From NCBI GenBank assembly GCA_037176845.1, contig JAYKXP010000054.1, positions 248,001 through 312,000 on the forward strand: 64,000 nucleotides of DNA, read 5' to 3'. Both the position numbers and the translations under genes were made by a program. Under the pieces are notes generated by a model. The model was not told where the DNA came from, made no database searches, and saw only the letters and a program-made list of their open reading frames with translations. Numbering within the stretch: position 1 is the first letter of the stretch; each line of letters starts with the position of its first letter. Of this stretch, positions 55,835 through 64,000 are shown piece after piece. The DNA comes from Paramarasmius palmivorus. Taxonomy: Eukaryota; Basidiomycota; Agaricomycetes; Agaricales; Marasmiaceae.

Positions 55835-58411
55835 ATGGCCAGCAACACCACCGTAATTTCTCGCAAAAGGAAGGCAAAGGCAGCTGATGACGCCAAATTG
55901 AAGAAAGCTCGTACTGGATCTGGATCTACGAAAACAAAGGCGCCGGCTAAAGGCACACCTCAGAAGTCAAAGAAGACAGACATGGGTTTGAAGACGTGCC
56001 ATGAAATCAAGGAACTCGCAAGTAACAAGGGGAAGAAGCATACCAAATCTACCAACACTAGCTCAGCTTATCAAGGATGAATCAAACAGGGGCAGGAGTG
56101 GTTGAAAACATTTTGTGTGCAGGTGACAGAGGCGGAAGACAGACAACGGCAGCTCAATAGCATGCTAGAGGAAAGCTGTGAGGTGGTGGACATTTTATAT
56201 GGAGATGATGATGACCAGGAGGGTTCAGGCCCAACGGTAGACACAACTAACACCTTGAGCTCATATGACACACTTCCTGATGACTTTGCAGATGCCTTGG
56301 ACTCTTATCCAATCAAATGGACCCCACATGTCCTCACATTGTTACTCTGGACAAAAGGGTTCGTCGAATCCTTGAGTAAATCAACAACTTGGCAGATTTA
56401 CTCAGCATTCTGCAAGCACTACAATAAACTGTGAGTTGATAAAATTGTGGTGATCAAGAATTGTACTGACCTTGCAAGTCCAGTGATGGAGACACATACC
56501 GTGGACCATGGCGTGAAGACAAGGACAAAAAGAAATGGGTCAGAAACCTGATGAACTCTGGTCTTGTTCAGGATATGATGAAAGCGTGCAAAAACAAAGA
56601 TGGTGAAACTGAGTGGAACCACTCACAGGTGATGTCCTATGAAGCAATGGAGGAGCTGTACAAATGGTCGTGTGGGATTTGTCCCGATGACTATTCTATT
56701 ATGGATATGGATGCGCTTGCACATGCAACTGAGCACTTTTTCTTTCGTGCTTTCATCAGTGTTGCCTTTACATTATGGACAAGGTACTCACCTTCACTTG
56801 CCTCTGCTGGATTTGCTGAAATTTCATCGTAGAAACTGTGAGACATCAAGTTTGCAGGCCAAGCATATCAACTTCAATCCAGAACCCTGCCCAGGCCAAA
56901 CACCCTTTGATACAAAGCCAATCAACATCTCTCTATGCAGGCAAAAGGGCTGGCAAAAGAAGATGGCTAAGGGAGAAAATCAAATCAACGGTGTGTAACT
57001 TTGAGTTATCTCTGCTGTTCATGATCATGCTTACTCTGAATGTAGGACATTTCTACCGGGTGTATCCTCAACCTGATACAGGGTCCAGCACCTTCAGACC
57101 TGTATTCTGGGATGTACTCTTCAGCCAGATGACTACATCTTCCCTGCAATCGGAGCCAATGGTGCATCTGTATATTGTTCAACTCCTGTTACCGCGGATA
57201 TCATACAGAAGAAAGTCAATGATTATGTGAAGGCGGCAGGACTGCCAGGTGCCGGAAGATATACAACCCACTGTTTCCACCATGGGGGTGCTCAATATCA
57301 GTTCATGTTTGCACCTATCAGAAAATGATGGACAATGGCACAAGTACGTTGGTGGGGGGGATGGGCACCGAGTGAAAGGGTCAGCTTCACAAATCATGAA
57401 ATCATACGTCAACTGATACCTTGATACCGATCTAGAATTCTACATTGATGCTCTACTTGCTAGATGAGCTTCATACCTACGAGGAGGATCATAGTGATGC
57501 ACTCTGCCCCATCAACCTGAAGAAGAGCCAATCACAACTGGGTGAAGCTGCTGCGATGGCTCTGTTGAATACGTATGAGGCACGCATGATGATCAGTCAA
57601 CTAGAACAGCGTCTCCGGCTTGATGTGACAAACTCAATCACAAATTCAATTCACAGCCTTGCATTAGCTTTGACTTGGATTCATTCGCCATTAAATCTCC
57701 CACAGTCACAACATATTCACCCACCTATACACTCTCAAAGCGAACTCGGACTGAGGCCTCATCCCAAAACCCCTCATTCTGCCGTCTCTGGTCATCCTCA
57801 GCTGGCTCCTTCGGCTACATGGAACATTTCCTGTACATCTGTACCATCAACATCATACATGCCGATACATTTCTTTCCTGTCCCTAACGTATCATGTGGT
57901 TCAGTGAACTACAACTCGCAAACAGCATCTGCAACACGCCCGGATCCAATTCCCAATGCTCCATATCTGCCAAATATCCCATGGCTACCCGTTGGGCTTC
58001 CTGTTGACCGTGCGTGGAAGCAAGTGATAAAGGATTGGGAGAGCATGGATCCCAAGTGTGGGCTGAACATGGCACTCAAGGACTGGCCGAAAGACTGGTA
58101 TAAGGGTCGGAAACATGCAGCACTGTATGGAGACCGTAAGAAGATTGCCATCAAATACATTACCCAGTGAGTCAGCTAGCTTGGCCGTTCACTCAATCCA
58201 ATCTAATCCATTTGTTTCCATCAGTTTCAAGTGGAACGATGTAGAGTTCTGTGCCGCCTACCCTGAGTACAAGAAGGGCATCTACACACTCAAAGGTGCA
58301 ATACTTGCAAAGCAGATCGCACAGGGGCGTGCCAAGTCCCAGAGGAGCAAGCTCTACTGGGCAGTGGCCAATGTTGATGATGGCAGAGAGGATTCAGAAA
58401 CAGAGGAATAG
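55835..58411 (+). pseudogene. Crypton-type tyrosine recombinase with GCR1_C-like tail, decayed
   Basis: Basic N-terminus MASNTTVISRKRKAKAAD, then helices (SYPIKWTPHVLTLLLWTKGF, MSYEAMEELYKWS), a recombinase body (RNCETSSLQAKHINFNP, YPQPDT, LQPDDYIFPAIGANG), the catalytic box RYTTHCFHHGGAQYQFMFA and VRWWGGWAPSER, and LMLYLLDELHTYEEDH. The C-terminal DNA-binding-like segment (AWKQVIKDWE ... LKDWPKDWYKGRK ... DRKKIAIKYI) resembles the GCR1_C domain of fungal Cryptons. Breaks: TGA at 56078-56080, TGA at 57326-57328 just after the catalytic box, and a frame change with missing residues near 57083. Five introns are recognisable. It stands 194 bp downstream of the XPG-like pseudogene, same strand. 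Confidence 0.72.
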
Positions 58412-58842
58412 CCGTTCCACTTGACAAATGCTAATAGTCTGCAGATATACATTCACAGACGATAATACCATACATACTAGCTCTATTACGGTAAAATATC
58501 TCATATACTAGTAGCCACTCCAAGGCCCATCTTCATCAATTGGCGAAAAGATGTAATCAAATTCAATATATACTCCAAATCTCTGAACAGGCTGGAGGTC
58601 TGGTCGAATTTCCAAGAGCGATCAGATTCCTGCTCAAACATTCAAGAATGAAATCTCAGGAGAACGAACATCTGGCAGTTAGGAGGAAGAGGAGCAGGGC
58701 ATGCGAGCCTAGCGACCCAAGCGGTCGGTTGTGGTCCCCTCGTGGGAATAAAGGCTTAAATACTTCAACATAAGTAGTCCTCCACAGCGTTGGCCTCAGA
58801 CCTCATCTACCTAGAGTTCTGAAAACCACCAAATATGCTACC
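58412..58842. other. Region between recombinase and palindrome array
   Basis: No gene seen; one isolated arm-like ATCTACCTAG at 58805-58814. Confidence 0.4.
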
Positions 58843-59762
58843 CTAGATAGAATTCTCTGATTGTTGTTCTATCTAGTCGGAACTGCCCAGATCATTTGTT
58901 ATCGTGTGTCATGGTAAACCTAGCTAGACATCACTGCACTCTCGTCTATCTAGAACTTATGCCATGTACTGGTATTGGGCTGCCGCCAGTCATAGGAATA
59001 ATTGACTAGGTAGACGCCTTCCGTGTGTAGTCTTTGTAGAACCTAATCCATGGATTGTGTGCCATAGTTGACTAGGTAGATGCCTTTCATGCATTGTCTA
59101 TCTAGAACCTAGTCCAAAGTCATTGGGAATAATGAGCAGAGTTGACTAGGTAGACACCTTCCATGTCTTGTCTATCTATATTGTAACAATATTATCGTTT
59201 GAGTGTGTCACTCTAGATTGTCTGTATACATGGAACTATTCAAAGATGCATCTATGTAGATAGAAGTTGATTACCGGGAAGATTGATGGACTGACTCCGC
59301 TAGATAGACACCTTGGTATTCTTGTCTATATAGTGGTATTCTCCAGTGATCAGAGGCGTCTACCTCGTGGTTGCCTCGCGGTCTTGTGAGTGGTATTTCA
59401 TGAATATCGTTTCTTTGTTAGCATCTGGGCAGGTGGCTAAGTAGATCCCTTTGTCCTTCTGTCTGGCTATGCACTTGAAGTGTCATGGGACCTGTTCATT
59501 GTCAACTAGGTAGACCTGTTTAGTTGCCGGTCTACTCATATGTCTGTGATGATACAATCAGTGATGATGTTTCTTGATGGACAGAGGGATTCTCGAACAT
59601 TTCGTCGGTCCATTCGTTGTGAAATCCATTTTGTCCAATTATACATGATACATTTCACATTGATACCATGTTCCACAATCTAGATAGACATTTGAAGTGG
59701 TGTGTCTATGTAGATCCCTTCCATAGAGCTACAGAAACCTGGAACTGTATATCTAGGTAGAC
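58843..59762 (+). repeat. Array of 34-bp palindromic modules (10-14-10)
   Basis: At least nine modules of the form CTAGRTAGAC - 14 nt - GTCTATCTAG at 58843, 58920, 59006, 59072, 59146, 59300, 59437, 59506 and 59680 (each 34 bp), plus weaker copies at 59226 and 59753 (left arm only). The spacer is always exactly 14 nt although its sequence varies. Starts are about 66-86 bp apart, or double that where one copy is unrecognisable. Arms differ between copies and sometimes covary (CTAGATAGAA with TTCTATCTAG). No open frame. Confidence 0.85.
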
Positions 59763-60099
59763 AGACACAGAATCAGGAACCATTGATCAAAGCTGTGCAT
59801 GAATGTGCAAGGTTTATATCGGCGACTGCACCCTTGGCTTATTCTCATCCCATGTCTTTCTCATATTCTATATCTCTTGCTCACTACGCTATCTTCATAG
59901 CAGTCACAACCCCCATCCATCAGGAACTGTTCAACAGAATTGTCAACGCATATCTCTGAGAGCCAGATGGTAACCTTGCTAGCCTTGTCCAAACCGAGGC
60001 ACGTATTCTTGAATTGATTTTCCTGAGGAATATTGTTGTGTGTTTCCAATTTCTGTTGTTTTCTATTCCCTGATGTCCCTCTAGGAGTTCCCAATCGCC
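59763..60099. other. Gap between palindrome array and hypothetical ORF
   Basis: 337 bp without a recognisable feature apart from minus-strand open frames that look like chance. Confidence 0.35.
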
Positions 60100-60504
60100 A
60101 TGCAACTCAAGATACCCTGTGTTCCCATTCTCACCAATCATACTCGAGCCAATGTTTGTCTAGTAGTTGACACAATGAGGAAGGCTGAGCCAAACAAGCC
60201 AGTGTTTGATGTCATGGAATGTCCTCCTCCTTGTGAGGATTTTCCACACGTTAATCACATTGACCTCTCCGATGTCTCTATTCAGCTCCTTTGGGCATGT
60301 GAGGCCAAGTGTCTCGAGAAACTCTTGAAGTTGGCTGCCGAAGAAGGGGTTCATAATATTGGGTTGGAGTATGATCAACAGTCCTTGAAATGGATGCAGA
60401 CAGGTCTCGCAAAGTTTCTTGGGGTCGAGGTATTGACAGGACAAGAGCTGGCTGATGCTTCTGACACTGGTATGTCTTTTTTTCTGTTTGTTATTACTGC
60501 CTAA
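60100..60504 (+). CDS. Hypothetical ORF, possibly a partial exon
   Basis: 134 codons from MQLKIPCVPILTNHTRANV. Amphipathic helical pattern (LLWACEAKCLEKLLKLAAEEG, LKWMQTGLAKFLGVEVLTGQEL). Composition is protein-like, and a GTATGT donor follows ADASDTG, which suggests one exon of a longer gene whose other exons I cannot identify. No family recognised. Confidence 0.35.
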   Translation: MQLKIPCVPILTNHTRANVCLVVDTMRKAEPNKPVFDVMECPPPCEDFPHVNHIDLSDVSIQLLWACEAKCLEKLLKLAAEEGVHNIGLEYDQQSLKWMQTGLAKFLGVEVLTGQELADASDTGMSFFLFVITA

Positions 60505-60603
60505 GATGAACATTGTGCTTAGCATTTGAAATGGCATGAGGGAAGATGGATTCTGAGCTCCTGAAGGACCTTTGATGTGTACAGTTTGTCGTCAGTATGG
60601 CTC

Positions 60604-60900
60604 TCAATTTGATAATTGTAATTGCACGTCTTTAGCTTGAGACATTAACTTGGAGCAATCACCACCCGAAAGGGCTTGACATTCAATCTGAGTACAGCCC
60701 TTCACACTCAACATGAGACTTGGAAAGAGAAATGGTGAAAAACTGGATCTAATTAGAATGCTAGAGTACACATGAACGTATATACAATATAGATCCAGAT
60801 AAGTGCCCTTGTTCACCTTCTCACACACTTCACACCGCTCTTGCCGAGGGTAAGTATGTCTTTTGCATACTGCGTCAATGAGTCTTCCTTGCTCATACAT
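60604..60900 (-). CDS. Cys-rich hypothetical fragment
   Basis: Open frame containing DAVCKRHTYPRQERCEVCEKVNKGTYLDLY, a C-x(n)-C-x2-C arrangement that could bind zinc, and GCTQIECQALSGGDC. Probably an exon of the same minus-strand gene as the Q/N-rich segments to its right, but the joins are not resolved. Confidence 0.3.
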   Translation of the reverse strand: MYEQGRLIDAVCKRHTYPRQERCEVCEKVNKGTYLDLYCIYVHVYSSILIRSSFSPFLFPSLMLSVKGCTQIECQALSGGDCSKLMSQAKDVQLQLSN

Positions 60901-61079
60901 TTCCTTTTTGCTTTGTCTAGAAAATAGTTAGCATTGAGATATTTACTGCAAGCATGTAACACACTAATCTTTGATGTCAGTTGGTTTTCTGATGCACTTG
61001 GATCTGTTGATATGTCTATTGAAACAAACAGTAAGCAATGAAAAAGACGTCAATAACGAAAAAGAGGCACTAACCAGAA

Positions 61080-63405
61080 TCGGAAGAATTGTTTAAATTC
61101 AGGGGAGGGGACCTGTTGGCCATCAGGGATGGCGTGAATGGACGAGGTGAAAGCAATTTTGAAGGGGTCCCTTGTGTTGGGGTTCAAGCATCCAGGTCAT
61201 TAACCGCTGCCGCCTGTGAAGCAGAGCCTTTCCAGACAGGGAAATTGGAAAAAAAGGGTGTACTTGGGTCAGGGAGTTGCAGCAAGGAATCAGATCCTTG
61301 GTATGACATCTGGTCGCTGTATTGCATGTTGTCATGGTTATTGAAGTAGGGAGCCTGATTGTTGAACAATTGATTGGAGACTGAAGTGTTCCCATAGTAG
61401 CTGAAAGGTGGTCCGTTGAAGTGGTTGTTTCCCAGTAATAGACTCTAAGTCTACCAACAACTAACTCTAACTAAACGCACACTAAACAGCTATATGCTGT
61501 TCACTCTAACTTCTTCCAATCACCAATCTTAACTTCGCCAAGTCCCACTGCACGTAGTACAGTGTTAACTGTTTGATAGTACGTAGACTCTAATCGAGAA
61601 CCACAAGTGTGTTTGGGGCTAGAAGAGGGACAGAACCTCTTACATCAAATACTAAGCTGGGGTGTTACTAGCAAAGCTAACAAGCCACTAATGCGACTTA
61701 GATACAAGATGCCTAGTGAACTAGGACTTTTAAGAGAGTTGTTGCCCAAGTAACTTAGGACTTAAAGTGTTGCCTTAGCCAAGGACTTAAAGACAGTTTT
61801 AATTGAAGACTATTCACAAAGCTACTAAGTCGTTCACTGGTTCACACCAAAGTGTAGTAAAAAGAGCTTTATATTTCTATCTTGGCTCTACAATGGAAGA
61901 CAACCAAACTGGCTAGTGTATAGATACTTTGCAAAGAGTTAAACTCAAACACAATGTGCTGTGCTACTGGCCAGTGGGTGCTTGAGCCTTTACATGTTTT
62001 TATCTAACTTATATATGTGTCCATATAACTAATTTTAGAACATTCATGAAAGAAAACCAAGAGAACAAAATGCTGTTAAACAGTCCATATTAGGGTCTAG
62101 ACAACCCATATTAGGTATATCTCGCTTTCAAGACGGTGAAACCATAAGGTCTCCTACTGATTGGGCCAAGATAACACAAATTCTTATGATCTGATAGCAA
62201 TTTTTGTAGAAGCCTGTTATTCCTTTGCAAATCCAAGACCTCCACCTTTCCGTGCTTTTCCCAACTGGAAAATCTCTGTTGCTACTACCAGAACACTCCC
62301 CTTTCTCAACATTTACTGTCCTTTGTTCAGATACTTCGTGAATAGACGTATCCTAGTATAGTAGAGGGCCTTCCTAAACCCAGTGATCCTAGCGACTTGC
62401 TAGTCTCAGTACAGAGTGCTTTAAGATGTTGAAATCTGCCTTTGCAAAAGGTATTTAACACAATTATACCTTAGATCCTTTATTTCAGTCTACTTCATCA
62501 AAGTAAACTCTGGTTTTAGGTACTTCAATGCTGTATCAAGGACCCATTTTGTCTAAGCTTATTGTTCTAGGTGGCAAGTACAAGTCCTCACATTTTAATA
62601 TGCATAACCTAGATGAGTCCTCTATTACTAGGAGAATTTGGACTTGTACAGGTTTCCAAGTCCAAGATCATGTGCCTTTTAGCTGACTTATTCCGTGATC
62701 TAGATGCGAAAATTGGTGTTTCTGTGTTGTGCCAAAACACAGCACATCACCGTAAAGCCATGCATTGTAGAACTGGTTATCTTGATGTTGATACCCACCG
62801 TATCCATATGCACCAAAACCACTGCAGCCATTGTTGAATTGCTCTTGAGACGACTGAGATCCTGTGGATACACATGAGAACAGAACCAAAAATGTCAGTG
62901 ATAATCCAAACCTTTCTGAGTAACTAGTAAAACAGTTAGATGACGTTAGTTGCTACTATATATAGATACAGTCAAGAAACTCACCTTTGCCATTGCAAAG
63001 CCCATTCCCCCATTGTCCGACGTGATTGAATTGGAAGTTCCATCCATTGACATCACGATAATCTGATGCATTCTCTGTACCACCATTGAGTTTGTTCATG
63101 TCCGTGACCATAGAATTTGTAGCCTGGAAGGCAATGTATTGTTGAGAATGTCCTTGTTGATTGGCTGGTTGTTGAGCTGGCTGAAGAACAGGTTGGATGA
63201 TCTGAGCTACATTCTGGGATTCACATTGTGGGTCAGATGCAGCACTGAGGGTTTGGGAAGGAGCAAGAAAGGGTTCTTGCAATGCAGTGGGCTGGGATAC
63301 TGGTTCTTGCAACACAGTGGTGTGAGGCTTATAAAACGCTTGTGTACAAGCGAAATATATATGCCAAATTGTGCGAGCAGGGTTCAACGTTGTCAAAGGA
63401 TTCAT
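61080..63405 (-). pseudogene. Q/N-rich hypothetical gene, probably interrupted
   Basis: Exon 1 (63405 to 62985) begins MNPLTTLNPARTIWHIYF and is rich in Gln, Asn and Pro (VLQPAQQPANQQGHSQQY). Exon 2 starts at 62861 (GSQSSQEQFNNGCSGFGAYGYGGYQ) and runs into non-homologous sequence after WLYGD. A similar-composition segment resumes near 61430 (NNHFNGPPFSYYGNTS) and contains an in-frame TGA at 61184-61186 before TPTQGTPSKLLSPRPFTPS. The 1.3-kb stretch between (about 61440-62740) carries no gene and may be an insertion. No function is suggested; Q/N-rich tracts often mediate protein condensation. Confidence 0.4.
61440..62740. other. Gene-free AT-rich stretch, possible insertion
   Basis: Lies between two segments of the Q/N-rich gene. 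Inverted traces of CAGTAATAGA (61433) and TCTATTACTAGG (62620) are present, but no clear terminal repeats or target duplication. Confidence 0.3.
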
Positions 63406-63686
63406 ACAATCAACACAAGAAATCAACTAGCACACTAGTTGAACATCTACAAATCACTAGGACACAAGTGAAGTGTATGAGTGATGAATGAAACAATGTA
63501 ATATGATAATATAGCCTCGATATAATCAAGACAATGTGAGCCAACCTATAAAGCTATCTATAACTATTCCTATATGTTCCTATGATGCAAAATAACCTAT
63601 CGAACCCGACAAGGGTAAAGACCTATTGTTCCTATGAAAGGCACTGGTTACACTAGTTGAACTAGCACGACAACCAGGCCACCTAT

Positions 63687-63777
63687 AAGCTAGTGGGGCT
63701 CCACACTAAGCTTTAACGATCACTGGTGGGGCTCCACACCAAGTGAAAAGGGATCTAGTGGGGCTCCACACTAGTCC
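63687..63777 (+). repeat. Three tandem hairpins with identical 8-nt loop
   Basis: Hairpins at 63687-63713, 63721-63745 and 63751-63777, period 32-33 bp. The loop GGGCTCCA is the same in each. Stems of 8-9 bp differ in sequence yet pair (AAGCTAGTG/CACTAAGCTT, CACTGGTG/CACCAAGTG, GGATCTAGTG/CACTAGTCC), each with a single unpaired base after 5-6 bp. Confidence 0.75.
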
Positions 63778-64000
63778 TGAAACAATCAATCCTATCCAAA
63801 GAGACTAGATGAACTAGCTCTGTCCTATGGGTATCTCAAAGTTCTAATTTCACGACTCTAGTTCAATATAGAGAAGGGCTTTTCAAAGGTTTATTTTCTA
63901 AGTTATTTTCTAAGCACACATTGCCTCTATGGTCAACAATAGAAGACAAGAACTCTGCTATTGGTGCACTAGGGCTACGTATATAGCGGGGTAATTGCTT

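Noticed and set aside
53859..58411. TGA read as Trp (alternative code) in the XPG-like and recombinase genes
   Set aside because: A TAA also interrupts, one TGA stands where Arg is expected, and a frame change is present; decay is simpler.
58843..59762. CRISPR array
   Set aside because: Repeats are 10-nt inverted arms with 14-nt spacers, in a eukaryotic genome, with no cas genes.

Overview
This window looks like nuclear DNA of a mushroom-forming basidiomycete (Agaricomycetes). The genes are intron-dense with introns of about 50-60 nt, the set of conserved proteins is fungal (class IV-type chitin synthase, betaine-lipid synthase, LIM-C1-RhoGAP, KTI12, RPEL protein), and the repeats include a fungal Crypton-type tyrosine recombinase and a Ty1/copia element. 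All gene models were spliced by eye, so exon edges are inferred from frame, splice consensus and family knowledge.

Left two thirds (1-49.2 kb) is compact, gene-rich euchromatin: a partial sacsin/HSP90-type ATPase gene (DUF3684), a nucleotide-sugar transporter, chitin synthase, an LRR/F-box-like protein, a dual-specificity phosphatase-like protein, S-adenosylmethionine decarboxylase, a mitochondrial FAM210-type protein, an RPEL-repeat protein, TAP42, ARP3, a mitochondrial J-protein, a TRP-like channel, ATP synthase OSCP, two tandem peroxiredoxin-like (AhpC/TSA_2) genes, KTI12, a LIM-C1-RhoGAP, a BTB protein, ARF1, an LRR protein, RAD23 and a two-domain betaine-lipid synthase. Several divergent pairs share intergenic regions of only about 100 bp. 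Four introns are best explained by GC-AG borders.

At 30.74-31.43 kb sits a 691-bp inverted-repeat element flanked by an 8-bp direct repeat. Its arms contain two related, oppositely oriented tRNA-like sequences, and its core is CCCTAA telomere-like DNA interleaved with GGGGCGTTCCCC blocks and GCGCC/GGCGC hairpins.

Right third (49.2-64 kb) is repeat territory, visibly poor in CpG. It holds a gag-only copia-type LTR retrotransposon with two 411-bp LTRs that look identical, a CTTCA target-site duplication, and a primer site matching the anticodon arm of initiator tRNA-Met. Next to it are a decayed XPG/FEN1-like nuclease gene and a decayed Crypton tyrosine recombinase with a GCR1_C-like tail. Both carry in-frame stops that can be explained as C-to-T or G-to-A transitions. 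Just downstream of the recombinase is an array of at least nine 34-bp palindromic modules (10-nt arms, exactly 14 nt of variable spacer, roughly 75-bp period). To my knowledge this matches no named feature, and it is the most unusual structure in the window. The last 4 kb holds a Q/N-rich hypothetical gene that is probably broken, and a trio of hairpins with an identical 8-nt loop and covarying stems.
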